DNA of 39,040 nt from contig JAOUQQ010000012.1 of assembly GCA_029879245.1 (NCBI GenBank), forward strand, positions 1-39,040. The letters are read 5' to 3'. A program made the position numbers and the translations under genes. Positions 21,226 through 32,117 of this stretch are shown piece after piece (within the stretch, counting starts at the first letter, position 1; every line of letters begins with the position of its first letter). Under the pieces are notes generated by a model that was not told where the DNA came from, did not search any database, and saw only the letters and a program-made list of their open reading frames with translations. Origin of the DNA: Chromatiales bacterium (GTDB lineage: Bacteria > Pseudomonadota > Gammaproteobacteria > Thiohalomonadales > Thiohalomonadaceae).

Positions 21226-21254
21226 ATGCTAGGTAGCGGGCGGGCAACTGTCAA
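21226..21254 (-). promoter_or_regulatory. Candidate ispB promoter
   Basis: On the minus strand a perfect TTGACA (21249-21254) is followed by a 17-bp spacer and TAGCAT (21226-21231). Transcription would start near 21219, about 30 bp before the chosen ispB ATG. This supports the shorter ispB protein. Confidence 0.6.
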
Positions 21255-21287
21255 GGTTGAAATGATAAATAATGGGGTGATAGGTGA

Positions 21288-21316
21288 TTGACCTGAGGGG
21301 GGCAAGCCGCTAAAAT
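21288..21316 (+). promoter_or_regulatory. Candidate rplU-rpmA promoter
   Basis: TTGACC (21288-21293), a 17-bp spacer and TAAAAT (21311-21316), each five of six to consensus. The predicted start, near 21323, leaves a ~45-nt leader before rplU. It is divergent from the ispB promoter, with the two -35 boxes 33 bp apart. Confidence 0.7.
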
Positions 21317-21367
21317 CGCCCGTCTTTCGTTCAACGAAACCCTGTATTTGTATTTGGAGAAGCGGCA

Positions 21368-21679
21368 ATGTACGCGGTAATCAAGACCGGTGGCAAACAG
21401 TATCGTGTAACCGAGGGCCAGACCCTGCGCGTTGAGAAGATCGAGGAAGAGGTGGGTGCGAGCCTGAATCTTTCTGATGTACTGATGGTTGCCAACGGCG
21501 AAGAGATCAAGATTGGTGCACCCTTTGTTGAGGGTGGCAAGGTAACGGCTACTGTCAAAAGCCATGGTCGTGACGACAAGGTGACCATCATCAAGTTCCG
21601 TCGTCGCAAGCATCACATGAAGCGCCAGGGGCACCGCCAGTACTATACTGAGCTGCAGATCACCGGTATCAGCGCTTAA
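21368..21679 (+). CDS. rplU: 50S ribosomal protein L21
   Basis: The 103-residue protein has exactly the E. coli length and the motifs '[20 protein letters not shown]' and '[20 protein letters not shown]'. L21 binds 23S rRNA with help from L20. TTGGAGA gives the ribosome binding site. It opens the rplU-rpmA pair conserved in bacteria, upstream of obgE. Confidence 0.97.
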   Translation: MYAVIKTGGKQYRVTEGQTLRVEKIEEEVGASLNLSDVLMVANGEEIKIGAPFVEGGKVTATVKSHGRDDKVTIIKFRRRKHHMKRQGHRQYYTELQITGISA

Positions 21680-21701
21680 TTCGGATTAGAGGTAGAGAAG
21701 A

Positions 21702-21959
21702 ATGGCTCATAAAAAAGCAGGCGGTAGTACACGTAACGGCCGCGATTCGGAAAGTAAACGCCTTGGTGTCAAGGTCTTCGGTGGCCAGACCGTGGTTGCC
21801 GGTAACATCATCGTGCGCCAGCGCGGTACCAAGATGCACGCCGGTAACAACGTTGGTTGTGGCCACGACCACACCCTGTTCGCCACCGCTGATGGCGTCG
21901 TTGTGTTCGAGATCAAGGGCCCCAGAAACCGCAAATTCGTAAGCGTTATCCCCGCTTAA
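21702..21959 (+). CDS. rpmA: 50S ribosomal protein L27
   Basis: The 85-residue protein starts '[20 protein letters not shown]', the classic L27 N-terminus that reaches the peptidyl transferase centre; no cleaved extension is present, unlike in Firmicutes. '[20 protein letters not shown]' is also typical. It follows rplU after 22 bp and is followed by a terminator. Confidence 0.97.
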   Translation: MAHKKAGGSTRNGRDSESKRLGVKVFGGQTVVAGNIIVRQRGTKMHAGNNVGCGHDHTLFATADGVVVFEIKGPRNRKFVSVIPA

Positions 21960-21985
21960 GGATTGCGCCCTGAGGGCTTGAGCAG

Positions 21986-22012
21986 ACCCCGCCCCACAAG
22001 GCGGGGTTTTTG
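21986..22012 (+). terminator. Intrinsic terminator after rpmA
   Basis: ACCCCGCC (21986-21993) pairs with GGCGGGGT (22000-22007) around CCACAA, followed by a run of five T in total and a second TTTT four bases later. This should end the rplU-rpmA transcript, though obgE begins only 24 bp downstream, so some read-through into obgE is likely needed (inference). Confidence 0.8.
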
Positions 22013-22020
22013 CGTTTTAG

Positions 22021-23067
<1,047 letters not shown>

Positions 23068-23106
23068 TTCTTTTCTCCGCCCATCGTTTCCGCTATTTTT
23101 CGCCCC

Positions 23107-24231
23107 ATGACAACACGCCAACAGATCATCAGGAGTAGACGCTGGGTCGTTAAGATCGGCAGCGCCCTCTTAACCAACGACGGTCGAGGACTCAATCAGC
23201 AGGGTATCGCAAACTGGGTAGAGCAGCTCGCCGCACTGCGTCGACAGGGATATGAGCTGATCCTGGTCTCCTCCGGTGCGGTGGCTGAAGGGATGAGCCG
23301 ACTTGGCTGGGGCAAACGCCCCAGTGCCCTGCACGAGCTGCAGGCCGCGGCGGCCGTCGGCCAGATGGGGTTGGTACAGACCTATGAGAGCTGCTTTCAG
23401 CGACATGATATGCACACCGCCCAGGTGCTGTTAACCCACGACGACCTCTCCAATCGGGGCCGCTATCTTAATGCTCGCTCCACCCTGCGGACCCTGCTAG
23501 ACCTTGGGGTGGTACCGATCATCAATGAGAACGATACAGTGGTAACCGATGAGATCCGCTTCGGTGACAACGATACCCTCGGCGCTCTGGTGGCAAACCT
23601 GCTGGAGGCGGAACTGCTGGTGATCCTCACCGACCAGGCGGGGATGTGCGACAGGGATCCGCGGCAACACCCGGATGCAAAGCTTCTCCACGAGACCTCC
23701 GCCAATGCACCGGGACTTGAGGAGATGGCCGGTGGCAGCGGTGGTGCCCTGGGGCGCGGTGGCATGCTGACCAAGGTGCGAGCGGCACGCCTTGCCGCGC
23801 GCTCTGGCAGTGCCACGGTGATCGCCGCCGGCCGGGAGGATAACGTACTGTTACGCCTCGCCGCCGGCGAACAACTGGGCACTCTGTTCCTCCCTGACCA
23901 GCAGCCGATTGCCGCGCGCAAACAGTGGCTGGCCGGGCACCTGCAAGTCCGCGGTACACTTACCCTCGATGCCGGGGCGGTGCGGGTGTTACGCGAGTCG
24001 GGCAAGAGCCTGCTACCTGTTGGGGTGAAAGGGGTGAAGGGTAACTTCCTGCGTGGCGAGATGGTGACCTGTGTCGATGAGGCGGGTAAAGAGATAGCCC
24101 GTGGTCTGGTCAACTACAGCGCCCAGGAGACACAGCGGATTCTTGGAGAGCCCAGTAATCGCATCGAGGCGTTACTCGGCTATGTGGATGAGCCGGAGTT
24201 GATTAACCGGGATAATCTGATTCTTTGTTGA
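23107..24231 (+). CDS. proB: Glutamate 5-kinase
   Basis: The 374-residue protein phosphorylates glutamate in the first step of proline synthesis. The amino acid kinase domain (to about residue 260) shows '[18 protein letters not shown]', '[16 protein letters not shown]', '[20 protein letters not shown]' and '[19 protein letters not shown]'. A PUA domain follows ('[20 protein letters not shown]'), as in the longer ProB forms. There is no good ribosome binding site before ATG 23107, which may keep expression low. proA is not adjacent. A bidirectional terminator follows. Confidence 0.96.
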   Translation: MTTRQQIIRSRRWVVKIGSALLTNDGRGLNQQGIANWVEQLAALRRQGYELILVSSGAVAEGMSRLGWGKRPSALHELQAAAAVGQMGLVQTYESCFQRHDMHTAQVLLTHDDLSNRGRYLNARSTLRTLLDLGVVPIINENDTVVTDEIRFGDNDTLGALVANLLEAELLVILTDQAGMCDRDPRQHPDAKLLHETSANAPGLEEMAGGSGGALGRGGMLTKVRAARLAARSGSATVIAAGREDNVLLRLAAGEQLGTLFLPDQQPIAARKQWLAGHLQVRGTLTLDAGAVRVLRESGKSLLPVGVKGVKGNFLRGEMVTCVDEAGKEIARGLVNYSAQETQRILGEPSNRIEALLGYVDEPELINRDNLILC

Positions 24232-24253
24232 TTGCCGGTTTTCGCCGGGCAAT

Positions 24254-24281
24254 AAAAAAGCCGCTCAATGAGCGGCTTTTT
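24254..24281. terminator. Bidirectional terminator between proB and rpsT
   Basis: AAAAAGCCGCT (24255-24265) pairs with AGCGGCTTTTT (24271-24281) around CAATG. A on the left and T on the right give U tracts for both directions, so it can serve the convergent proB (plus) and rpsT (minus). Confidence 0.88.
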
Positions 24282-24300
24282 CATGCATCGCATCTGGCGC

Positions 24301-24564
24301 TTATGCCATGGCGCGGATGCGGGTGTTAAGGCGGCTCTTCTGACGGGCAGCGGCGTTCTTGTGTACCAGACCCTTGCCAGCACTGGAGTCGAGCTTTGAA
24401 ACGGCGCTCTTGTATGCGGCTTCGGCAGCGGCCTTGTCACCACCATTGATGGCAGCGGTAACCTTCTTCACGGCGCTACGCATGGTAGAACGCTGCGAGG
24501 CGTTGTTAAGACGACGCTTGTCCGCCTGGCGGGCGCGCTTTTTGGCTTGTGGTGAATTGGCCAA
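24301..24564 (-). CDS. rpsT: 30S ribosomal protein S20 (TTG start)
   Basis: The 87-residue protein begins 'MANSPQAKKRARQADKRRL', the S20 pattern, from a TTG codon (24562-24564). GGAG lies 9-10 bases upstream. S20 is a helical bundle bound to 16S helix 44 and the 5' domain. E. coli rpsT also starts with UUG and is controlled by S20 at translation; the same device may work here (inference). It has its own promoter and diverges from murJ. Confidence 0.96.
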   Translation of the reverse strand: MANSPQAKKRARQADKRRLNNASQRSTMRSAVKKVTAAINGGDKAAAEAAYKSAVSKLDSSAGKGLVHKNAAARQKSRLNTRIRAMA

Positions 24565-24605
24565 GGTTCTTACTCCAAAAAAATCCTAACGTTCAAGGGG
24601 CGCAT

Positions 24606-24634
24606 ACTATGCATGTTCGGCCCACGATTGTCAA
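24606..24634 (-). promoter_or_regulatory. Candidate rpsT promoter
   Basis: On the minus strand TTGACA (24629-24634, perfect) is followed by a 17-bp spacer and CATAGT (24606-24611); TAGTAT two bases further is an alternative -10. Transcription would start near 24600, about 35 nt before the TTG start codon. Confidence 0.6.
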
Positions 24635-24678
24635 CGGTTTTGCCTCGAATAGCCATAGCCATGGCTGCTCTCCGTCTG

Positions 24679-24696
24679 GCGCGCTATTATGCGCGC
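24679..24696 (+). promoter_or_regulatory. GCGCGC-TATTAT-GCGCGC palindrome upstream of murJ
   Basis: GCGCGC (24679-24684) and GCGCGC (24691-24696) flank TATTAT, which resembles a -10 box. It lies about 37 bp before the murJ ATG. No good -35 was seen at 17 bp. A regulated promoter or operator is possible; the rest of the rpsT-murJ gap shows only the rpsT promoter. Confidence 0.35.
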
Positions 24697-24732
24697 ACCA
24701 ATCCAGCGAAGCTACAGAAAATATAGACCTTC

Positions 24733-26298
24733 ATGAGTTTGCACCTTCTAAAATCGACGGCCACGGTGAGCGGCCTGACCATGGTCTCACGGGTGCTCGG
24801 CTTTTTGCGGGATATTGTCTTTGCCAACCTGTTTGGTGCAGGGGCGGCCACGGATGCCTTCTTCGTCGCCTTCAAGATCCCCAACTTCCTGCGTCGTCTC
24901 TTTGCCGAGGGGGCTTTCTCCCAGGCATTCGTGCCAATTCTCTCCGAGTATAAAACACGGCGTAGTGAGGCAGAGGTACGATTGCTGGTGGCTAGTGTCA
25001 GCGGCACACTGGGGGGAATTCTGTTGCTGCTGACACTGTTGGCGATGATTTTCTCGCCGCTGCTGACTACCCTGTTCGCACCCGGATGGCGCACAGAGAG
25101 CCCCGAGATATTCACCCTTGCCGCTGATATGTTACGTATCACCTTCCCCTATCTGCTACTGATCTCGCTGACTGCCCTGGCGGGGGGGATTCTCAACACC
25201 TATGGCCGATTTGCGATACCGGCGGTGACCCCGGTGTGGCTCAATATCTCGCTCATCGCTGCCGCCTTCTATCTCGGGCCACTGTTTGAGCCGGGGGTGA
25301 TCGGCCTGGCCTGGGGCGTTTTTATTGCAGGTTTCGTGCAGCTATTGTTCCAGTTCCCCTCGCTAAAGCGATTAGGTTTGCTGCCGATGCCACGCTGGGG
25401 CTGGCACGATGAGGGGGTACGCCGGATTATCAAATTAATGATTCCTGCCATCTTCGGCTCTTCGGTAGCGCAGATTAACCTGCTACTCGACACCATCATC
25501 GCCTCCTTTCTGGTCAGCGGTAGTGTCTCCTGGCTCTACTACTCGGACCGTCTGGTAGAGTTCCCGCTGGGGGTTTTTGGCATCGCCCTGGCCACTGTGA
25601 TCCTGCCAAACCTTTCCAAAAAGCACGCCGCAGCTGACCCGGAGGCCTTTAGCCGAACCCTCGATTGGGGATTGCGTTGGGTCTTTCTCATCGGCGCACC
25701 GGCGGCACTTGGGCTGATCCTCCTCGCCGCGCCGATACTCGCCACCTTGTTTCAATACGGTGAGTTCAGTGGGCACAGTGTGGAGATGGCGTCACTCAGC
25801 CTGATGGCCTACGGCCTGGGGCTGCTTGGCTTCATGCTGGTGAAGGTCCTCGCCCCCGGTTACTTCGCCCGCCAGGATACGAAAACTCCGGTGCGCATCG
25901 GTATTATCGCCATGGGGGCCAACATGGCGCTCAATCTCCTCTTCGTGGTGCCGATGGCGATGGCGGGCATAGAGGGGCCCCACGCGGGCCTCGCCCTGGC
26001 GACCGGTCTGGCCGCTTTTATTAACGCCGGCCTACTGTTCCGTGGACTGCTAAAACAGGGGGTCTTCATCGCCCAGCCCGGGTGGGTGGGCTTCACCCTG
26101 CGTCTGCTCTTCGCCAACCTGGTGATGTCTCTGCCGTTATGGTGGCTACGTGGCCCAATGCATGAGTGGCTCGCCTGGGGGGCGGTGGAGCGGGCCTGGC
26201 ATCTTGCTGCACTGGTCACCCTTGGTGGTGTGCTCTATTTTTCCGCCCTCTGGCTGGTGGGGGTGCGGCCGCGCATGTTGCTCGGAAGAGGCGGATAA
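24733..26298 (+). CDS. murJ: Lipid II flippase MurJ
   Basis: The 521-residue protein has about 14 membrane segments and moves lipid II across the inner membrane for peptidoglycan synthesis. The N-terminal 'TMVSRVLGFLRDIVFANLFG' and 'FFVAFKIPNFLRRLFAEGAF' with 'SQAFVPILSEYK' are MurJ (MviN) signatures, with the essential Arg residues in TM1 and loop 1-2. The ribosome binding site before ATG 24733 is weak. It leads the murJ-ribF-ileS-lspA-fkpB-ispH series, with rpsT divergent upstream, as in many gammaproteobacteria. Confidence 0.96.
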   Translation: MSLHLLKSTATVSGLTMVSRVLGFLRDIVFANLFGAGAATDAFFVAFKIPNFLRRLFAEGAFSQAFVPILSEYKTRRSEAEVRLLVASVSGTLGGILLLLTLLAMIFSPLLTTLFAPGWRTESPEIFTLAADMLRITFPYLLLISLTALAGGILNTYGRFAIPAVTPVWLNISLIAAAFYLGPLFEPGVIGLAWGVFIAGFVQLLFQFPSLKRLGLLPMPRWGWHDEGVRRIIKLMIPAIFGSSVAQINLLLDTIIASFLVSGSVSWLYYSDRLVEFPLGVFGIALATVILPNLSKKHAAADPEAFSRTLDWGLRWVFLIGAPAALGLILLAAPILATLFQYGEFSGHSVEMASLSLMAYGLGLLGFMLVKVLAPGYFARQDTKTPVRIGIIAMGANMALNLLFVVPMAMAGIEGPHAGLALATGLAAFINAGLLFRGLLKQGVFIAQPGWVGFTLRLLFANLVMSLPLWWLRGPMHEWLAWGAVERAWHLAALVTLGGVLYFSALWLVGVRPRMLLGRGG

Positions 26299-26326
26299 AT
26301 CGCTGAATATCATTGAATGATCGGGT

Positions 26327-26332
26327 TATAAT
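26327..26332 (+). promoter_or_regulatory. Candidate -10 element for ribF
   Basis: A perfect TATAAT lies 33 bp before the ribF ATG in the 66-bp murJ-ribF gap. The base set 17 bp upstream (TGAATA) is a poor -35, so the promoter is uncertain. It would allow ribF-ileS-lspA-fkpB-ispH to be expressed apart from murJ. Confidence 0.4.
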
Positions 26333-26364
26333 CCGCACTTTTTCGGACAACTGTTACTGCCTGC

Positions 26365-27303
26365 ATGGAACTAATCCGCGGTCTACACAATTTGCGCCCT
26401 CACCACCGGGGGTGTGTCGCCACCATCGGTAATTTTGATGGGGTGCACCTTGGCCATCAGGCAGTACTGGGTCAACTGGCGGAGAAGGCTGGCGAATTCG
26501 GCGTACCTGCGTTGGTACTCACCTTTGAGCCGCAGCCTCAGGAGTACTTTAACAGTGGCGATATCCCGCCGCGGCTGACCCGTTTTCGCGAGAAGCTGCG
26601 GGCGCTGCGCCGCTTTTCGGTGGACCGGGTACTGGCGCTGCAGTTTAACGACGCATTGGCCGAGCTGAGTGCCGAGGCGTTCATTCAGCGAGTGTTGCTC
26701 GATGGCCTCGGGATCCGCTACCTGGTGGTGGGTGATGACTTTCGCTTCGGCAGAGGTCGCGAGGGCGATTTTGCCATGCTACAGAGAACAGGGGTAGAAC
26801 ATGGTTTCGAGGTGGTCAATATGCACACCTTTAGCCAGGGGGGGGAGCGGGTGAGCAGCACCCGCATCCGTGAGGCGCTGCAGCGCGGTGAGCTGGCGCA
26901 GGCCGAGCAGATGCTGGGGCGCCCCTACCGCATGTGTGGCCGGGTGGCTCACGGCAACAAGCTGGGGCGTACCATCGGGTTCCCCACCGCCAACATCTTC
27001 CTGCACCGCAAGAAGACCCCGGTGGACGGGGTATTCGCGGTGGAGATGTGGGGCGTCGACGGCGAGCCGGTGGCCGGGGTGGCCAATGTGGGCACCCGTC
27101 CCACAGTGGATGAGAGCGGCACCCGCTCGCTGCTGGAGGTACACCTGTTCGACTTTAATGGCGACATCTACGGACGCTATGTCCATGTCGATTTTTTATA
27201 CCGCATCCGCGAGGAGCGCCGCTTTGAATCTTTTGATGCACTGAAGGCGCAGATCCTCAACGATGCGGACGAGGCGCGGGCCTTCTTCACCGCGCGAAGC
27301 TGA
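26365..27303 (+). CDS. ribF: Bifunctional riboflavin kinase / FAD synthetase
   Basis: This 312-residue protein makes FMN and then FAD from riboflavin. The N-terminal FMN adenylyltransferase domain shows 'VATIGNFDGVHLGHQAVL' (nucleotidyl transferase HxGH-like site) and 'SSTRIREALQRGELAQAEQM'. The C-terminal kinase domain, from about residue 185, shows 'GRTIGFPTANIFLHRKKTPV' and 'RSLLEVHLFDFNGDIYG'. Length is normal. It lies 32 bp upstream of ileS. No strong ribosome binding site precedes ATG 26365. Confidence 0.97.
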   Translation: MELIRGLHNLRPHHRGCVATIGNFDGVHLGHQAVLGQLAEKAGEFGVPALVLTFEPQPQEYFNSGDIPPRLTRFREKLRALRRFSVDRVLALQFNDALAELSAEAFIQRVLLDGLGIRYLVVGDDFRFGRGREGDFAMLQRTGVEHGFEVVNMHTFSQGGERVSSTRIREALQRGELAQAEQMLGRPYRMCGRVAHGNKLGRTIGFPTANIFLHRKKTPVDGVFAVEMWGVDGEPVAGVANVGTRPTVDESGTRSLLEVHLFDFNGDIYGRYVHVDFLYRIREERRFESFDALKAQILNDADEARAFFTARS

Positions 27304-27335
27304 AACGTTTTTTGACCTGATTGAGTGAGAGTACC

Positions 27336-30176
27336 GTGACGGACTATAAAGATACCCTGAACCTGCCGCAGACCGATTTTGCGATGCGCGGCAATCTGGC
27401 CCAGCGCGAGCCCGAGATGCTCAAGGCGTGGCAGGAGAAGGATATCTACCGCCAGATTCGCGAGGCGTGCGCCGGGCGTGACAAGTTCATCCTGCACGAT
27501 GGCCCCCCCTACGCCAACGGCGAGATCCATCTGGGTCACGCGGTGAACAAGGTGCTCAAGGATATTATCGTCAAGTCCAAGACCCTCAGCGGTTTCGACG
27601 CCCCCTACGTGCCGGGCTGGGACTGCCACGGCCTGCCTATCGAGCTGCAGGTGGAGAAGAAGATCGGCAAGGCAGGAGTAAAGGTGCCCGCTGACAAATT
27701 TCGCGCCGCCTGTCGTGAGTATGCCGCCAAACAGGTAGAGCTACAGCGCGAGGGCTTCAAGCGCATGATGGTGTTCGGCGAGTGGGAGAACCCCTACCTC
27801 ACCATGGACTTCAAGTTCGAGGCCGACATCATCCGCACCCTTGGCCAGATCATCGACGAGGGCCACCTGCACAAGGGGTCCAAGCCGGTACACTGGTGCG
27901 TCGACTGCGGCTCAGCGCTGGCCGAGGCGGAGGTGGAGTATGAGGATAAGAGCTCGCCCGCCATCGACGTGCGCTTCGAGGTGCTGGATGACGAGGCCTT
28001 TCTCTCCCGCGTGCAGAAGGCGGAGGCCCATCCGGGCGAGGGGCCCATTAATGCGGTGATCTGGACTACCACCCCCTGGACTCTGCCGGCCAACCAGGCG
28101 GTCGCCCTCAATCCGGAGATGGAGTACGCCCTGGTGCAGTGCGATGGCGTCGGCGAGCATGGCCCCGAGCGGTTACTGCTGGCCGAGGGGCTGGTGAAGG
28201 ATGTGATGGGTCGCTATGAGGTGGACGATTATCGCGTGATTGCCACCTGCAAAGGTTCCGACCTCGAGGGGCTGAAGCTGGCTCACCCCTTCTATGATCG
28301 TGAGGTACCGATCATCCTCGGCGACCACGTTACTCTGGATGCTGGTACTGGTGCGGTACACACTGCCCCCGGTCATGGTCAGGAGGACTACGTGGCTGGC
28401 TCCAAATATGGCCTTAAGGTCGACAATCCGGTGGGCGGCGACGGCAAGTTCCTCCCAGGAACCGAGTTATTTGAAGGCCAGCACGTCTTCAAGGCCAATG
28501 ACAGCGTGATGGATGTGCTGCGTGAGCGCGGCAAGCTGGTGCACGCCCAGGCGCTGCGCCACAGCTACCCACACTGCTGGCGCCACAAGACCCCGATCAT
28601 CTTCCGTGCCACGCCGCAGTGGTTTATCTCTATGGAGCAGAACGGCCTGCGCCCCAGTGCGCTGGAGGCGGTCAAGAACACCGAGTGGATGCCCGACTGG
28701 GGCCAGGCGCGTATTGAGGGGATGGTTAACAACCGTCCCGACTGGTGTATCTCGCGCCAGCGTACCTGGGGGGTGCCGATCGCCCTGTTTGTGCACAAGG
28801 TCTCGGGCAAACTCCACCCTGATACCCAAAACCTCATTGAGGAGGTGGCGAAGCGTGTGGAGGAGAAGGGCATCGACGCCTGGTTCGACCTCGACCCCGC
28901 CGAGTTGCTGGGCAGTGATGCGGCCGACTACGACAAGGTGGTCGACACCCTTGATGTCTGGTTCGACTCGGGCGTCACTCATGCCTGCGTGCTGGAGCGC
29001 CGCGAGCAGTTGCAGCGTCCCGCCGATCTGTACCTTGAGGGCTCCGACCAGCATCGCGGCTGGTTCCAGTCCTCCCTGCTCACGGGTGTCGCCACCACTG
29101 GCAAGGCCCCCTATAAGTCAGTGCTCACTCACGGTTTTACCGTCGACAAGAAAGGACACAAGATGTCCAAGTCGCAGGGCAACGGCGTTGACCCGGTGAA
29201 GGTGGCGAACAATTTGGGCGCCGATATCCTGCGCCTCTGGATCGCCTCCACCGACTATCGCTATGAGATGACCTATTCGGACGAGGTGTTGAAGCGTACC
29301 GCCGATGCCTACCGTCGCATCCGCAACACCTCGCGCTTCCTGCTGGCCAATCTGGCGGGCTTTGACCCGAAAGAGAATCTGGTTCCTTCCGATCAACTGC
29401 TGGCGCTAGACGCCTGGGCGGTGGCCCGTGCCGCAGAGCTGCAGCGCGAGTTGCAGGCTGCCTTTGATGAGTACGATTTCCACGTCGTCTACCAGAAGCT
29501 GCTCAAGTTCTGTTCTGTCGACATGGGCTCCTTCTATCTTGATGTGATCAAGGACCGCCAGTACACCACCCAGACCGACTCGCTGGCGCGCCGCTCGGCG
29601 CAGAGCGCCATCTTCCATGTGCTGGAGGCGATGGCCCGCTGGATGGCCCCGATCCTCAGCTTTACCGCCGAGGAGATCTGGCAGCAGATGCCGGGCGAGC
29701 GTGGCGACTCGGTCTTCCTCGAAACCTGGTATCAATTCCCCGCGTTGGACCTGGGCGAGCTGGATCTGGGCTACTGGAGCGAGGTGATGGCGGTACGCGA
29801 TGCGGTCAACCGCGAGCTAGAACAGCTGCGTAACGCCGGTGAGATCGGCGCCAACCTGCAGGCCGAGGTGACCCTGATCTGCGGCAGCGAGTTACACGCC
29901 AAACTGGCGCGCCTGGAGGACGAGCTACGCTTTGTCCTCATCACCTCCACCGCCGATATTCAGCTGGTAGCGCAGGAACCCCCTGCCGAGGCGCCCCACT
30001 ACAAACTGGAGTCGGGCGATGAGCTGTGGGTGATGGTAGCAGCCAGTGAGCATCAGAAGTGCGACCGATGCTGGCACTACCGCGAGGATGTGGGCAGCCA
30101 TAGCGATCACCCCGAGCTGTGTGGCCGTTGCGTGGAGAATGTGGACGGGGAGGGCGAGGCGCGCAGCTTCGCCTAG
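27336..30176 (+). CDS. ileS: Isoleucyl-tRNA synthetase
   Basis: I start at GTG 27336 (946 residues, '[19 protein letters not shown]'), matching the E. coli N-terminus and with GAGAG just upstream; an in-frame TTG at 27321 is less likely. The enzyme charges tRNA-Ile. Class I motifs are '[15 protein letters not shown]' and '[19 protein letters not shown]'. The editing domain contains '[20 protein letters not shown]'. A C-terminal zinc site '[10 protein letters not shown]...CGRCVENV' marks the bacterial, mupirocin-sensitive type. lspA follows after 13 bp. Confidence 0.97.
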   Translation: MTDYKDTLNLPQTDFAMRGNLAQREPEMLKAWQEKDIYRQIREACAGRDKFILHDGPPYANGEIHLGHAVNKVLKDIIVKSKTLSGFDAPYVPGWDCHGLPIELQVEKKIGKAGVKVPADKFRAACREYAAKQVELQREGFKRMMVFGEWENPYLTMDFKFEADIIRTLGQIIDEGHLHKGSKPVHWCVDCGSALAEAEVEYEDKSSPAIDVRFEVLDDEAFLSRVQKAEAHPGEGPINAVIWTTTPWTLPANQAVALNPEMEYALVQCDGVGEHGPERLLLAEGLVKDVMGRYEVDDYRVIATCKGSDLEGLKLAHPFYDREVPIILGDHVTLDAGTGAVHTAPGHGQEDYVAGSKYGLKVDNPVGGDGKFLPGTELFEGQHVFKANDSVMDVLRERGKLVHAQALRHSYPHCWRHKTPIIFRATPQWFISMEQNGLRPSALEAVKNTEWMPDWGQARIEGMVNNRPDWCISRQRTWGVPIALFVHKVSGKLHPDTQNLIEEVAKRVEEKGIDAWFDLDPAELLGSDAADYDKVVDTLDVWFDSGVTHACVLERREQLQRPADLYLEGSDQHRGWFQSSLLTGVATTGKAPYKSVLTHGFTVDKKGHKMSKSQGNGVDPVKVANNLGADILRLWIASTDYRYEMTYSDEVLKRTADAYRRIRNTSRFLLANLAGFDPKENLVPSDQLLALDAWAVARAAELQRELQAAFDEYDFHVVYQKLLKFCSVDMGSFYLDVIKDRQYTTQTDSLARRSAQSAIFHVLEAMARWMAPILSFTAEEIWQQMPGERGDSVFLETWYQFPALDLGELDLGYWSEVMAVRDAVNRELEQLRNAGEIGANLQAEVTLICGSELHAKLARLEDELRFVLITSTADIQLVAQEPPAEAPHYKLESGDELWVMVAASEHQKCDRCWHYREDVGSHSDHPELCGRCVENVDGEGEARSFA

Positions 30177-30189
30177 TCAGGAGAACAGC

Positions 30190-30657
30190 ATGCTGAAGTG
30201 GACCTGGATCTCGGTCGTCGTGATTATTCTCGATCAGATCACCAAACAGCTGGCGACGGCCTATCTGGAATATCAGATTGCTGTACCGGTAATGCCATCG
30301 TTTAACCTCACCCTGGTACACAACACGGGGGCCGCCTTTAGCTTCCTCAGTTCCGCCGGAGGCTGGCAGCGCTGGTTCTTCGCGGTGATTGCCGTAGTGG
30401 TCAGTGCTGGCATCCTCTACTGGCTGAAGAAACTGGAGCAGGGTAAAGTCAGAGAGGCGTTGGGGCTGGTGCTGGTGTTGGGTGGTGCCGTTGGTAATCT
30501 GATTGATCGTGCAGTTTACGGATATGTTGTCGATTTTATTGACATCTATTACGGTACTCTTCCCCATTGGCCGGCCTTTAACATTGCCGATATCGCAATC
30601 AGCCTCGGTGCGGCCATATTGATTTTCGATGCACTGCGACCGCAGCGAAAATCCTGA
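30190..30657 (+). CDS. lspA: Lipoprotein signal peptidase (signal peptidase II)
   Basis: The true start is ATG 30190 (155 residues, 'MLKWTWISVVVIILDQITKQ') after CAGGAGAA; the frame upstream overlaps ileS and is not coding. LspA removes signal peptides from prolipoproteins in the inner membrane. Four membrane helices are visible. The catalytic Asp pair is Asp115 ('GYVVDFIDIYY') and Asp134 ('FNIADIAISLG'), with the family motif 'GGAVGNLIDR'. It forms a unit with ileS and fkpB. Confidence 0.96.
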   Translation: MLKWTWISVVVIILDQITKQLATAYLEYQIAVPVMPSFNLTLVHNTGAAFSFLSSAGGWQRWFFAVIAVVVSAGILYWLKKLEQGKVREALGLVLVLGGAVGNLIDRAVYGYVVDFIDIYYGTLPHWPAFNIADIAISLGAAILIFDALRPQRKS

Positions 30658-30703
30658 GTGTTATGGTAAACTTCCAGGTTCGAGTAGAGAGTGGGGATTC
30701 AAC

Positions 30704-31174
30704 TTGTCTGATGCTGAAAATCTGATCTCCCCCGGCAGCCGGGTGGTAATGCACTATCGCCTGGCGATGGAGGATGGCAGCGTGGTCGACTCTACCTGGG
30801 ATGATGATGAGCCGATCACCTTCGTCGTCGGTGATGGCACCATGGCCCCCGGTCTGGATGATGCCCTGCAGGGGTTGAAGGCAGGGGATCATGTCACCCT
30901 CCATCTCGCCCCTGACTTGGCCTTTGGTGAGAAGGATACCGCCAATATTCACACCATGCCGCGCGAGGAGTTTGATCCGCAGATGCCGCTGGAACAGGGG
31001 CTGGTGATCGGCTTTACCCTGCCCAATGGTGAGGAGCTGCCGGGGATGGTCCTGGAGGTGTCGGAGGAGTCGGTACTGGTCGACTTTAACCACCCCCTGT
31101 CCGGCCACAATATTATGTTCGAGGTGCTGATTCTCTCGGTGGAGAACATCAGCGCCGCCAATGATGAAGACTAA
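30704..31174 (+). CDS. fkpB: FKBP-type peptidyl-prolyl isomerase FkpB (SlpA-like)
   Basis: The frame has no early ATG; I choose TTG 30704 (156 residues, '[20 protein letters not shown]') because GGGGA lies 7 bases upstream and E. coli FkpB begins similarly (MSES). The protein has FKBP parts '[11 protein letters not shown]' and '[20 protein letters not shown]', an inserted IF (chaperone) domain around '[20 protein letters not shown]', and the SlyD-like '[16 protein letters not shown]'. It helps proline-limited folding in the cytoplasm. No His-rich metal tail is present. It nearly touches ispH. Confidence 0.9.
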   Translation: MSDAENLISPGSRVVMHYRLAMEDGSVVDSTWDDDEPITFVVGDGTMAPGLDDALQGLKAGDHVTLHLAPDLAFGEKDTANIHTMPREEFDPQMPLEQGLVIGFTLPNGEELPGMVLEVSEESVLVDFNHPLSGHNIMFEVLILSVENISAANDED

Positions 31175-31178
31175 ACCC

Positions 31179-32111
31179 ATGCAGATAGAGCTTGCCAATC
31201 CCCGTGGATTCTGTGCCGGTGTGGATCGCGCCATCGCTATCGTTGAGCGGGCTTTAGAGCTCTTCGGGGCCCCCATCTACGTGCGCCATGAGGTGGTGCA
31301 CAACCGTTTTGTGGTTGATTGTTTACGGGAGAAGGGGGCGGTTTTTGTAGAGGAGCTCGACGAGGTGCCGGATGGCGCGACCGTCATCTTCAGTGCCCAC
31401 GGTGTCTCTTTGGCGGTACAGTTGGAGGCAGAGCGTAGGGGACTGACGGTATTTGACGCCACCTGCCCGTTGGTAACCAAGGTCCATCTGGAGGTGGTAC
31501 GTCACGCCAAAGCCGGGCGTGAGGTGGTATTGATCGGCCACCGTGGACACCCCGAGGTGGAGGGCACCATGGGCCGCTATGACAGCAGCGTGGGTGGTGC
31601 AATCTACCGTGTCGACTCGTTGGAGGAGGTCAACGCCCTGGCGGTGAAAAACCCCGATGAACTCGCCTTTGTCACCCAGACCACCCTCTCGATGGATGAC
31701 GCCCGCATCATCATTGATGCCCTGAAACAGCGCTTTCCTGCCATTGTTGGCCCGAAGAAAGATGATATCTGCTACGCCACTCAAAATCGTCAGGATGCGG
31801 TGCGCAGCCTGGGCGAACAGTGTGACGTGGTGGTGGTGGTCGGCTCGCCCAACAGCTCCAACTCCAATCGTCTGCGCGAACTGGCTACCCGACTCGGCAA
31901 GGCGGCCTACCTGGTGGATAACGCCTCAGAGCTGCAGCAGCAGTGGTTCGATGGGGTAAACAGGGTAGGGATCACTGCCGGTGCATCGGCCCCAGAGGTA
32001 TTGGTGGAAGAGGTGGTCGCCCGCCTGCACGGGTGGGGGATAGAGGGTGAGGTAGAGGGCGATGGACAGCGGGAGGAGGTCACCTTCCCGCTGCCCAGAG
32101 AATTGCAGTAA
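31179..32111 (+). CDS. ispH: 4-hydroxy-3-methylbut-2-enyl diphosphate reductase
   Basis: IspH makes IPP and DMAPP in the last step of the MEP isoprenoid pathway with a [4Fe-4S] cluster. I favour ATG 31179 (310 residues, '[20 protein letters not shown]') with TGAAGA 8 bases upstream; ATGs at 31161 and 31164 are in frame and possible. The three cluster cysteines are in 'GFCAGVDRA' (Cys12), '[10 protein letters not shown]' and '[11 protein letters not shown]'. '[13 protein letters not shown]' and '[10 protein letters not shown]' are typical. It ends 6 bp from the convergent pilin gene. Confidence 0.97.
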   Translation: MQIELANPRGFCAGVDRAIAIVERALELFGAPIYVRHEVVHNRFVVDCLREKGAVFVEELDEVPDGATVIFSAHGVSLAVQLEAERRGLTVFDATCPLVTKVHLEVVRHAKAGREVVLIGHRGHPEVEGTMGRYDSSVGGAIYRVDSLEEVNALAVKNPDELAFVTQTTLSMDDARIIIDALKQRFPAIVGPKKDDICYATQNRQDAVRSLGEQCDVVVVVGSPNSSNSNRLRELATRLGKAAYLVDNASELQQQWFDGVNRVGITAGASAPEVLVEEVVARLHGWGIEGEVEGDGQREEVTFPLPRELQ

Positions 32112-32117
32112 AGGCCG

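Noticed and set aside
21191-21247. Longer N-terminus of IspB from TTG 21247
   Set aside because: The codon lies upstream of the predicted transcription start and the added residues match no IspB homologue.
23463-24113. Minus-strand open frame of 216 codons opposite proB
   Set aside because: Arg/Ser/Pro-rich shadow of a GC-rich gene; no motif recognised.
28467-29199. Open frames in other phases inside ileS on both strands
   Set aside because: They lie wholly inside the intact synthetase frame, which includes the active-site and zinc motifs.
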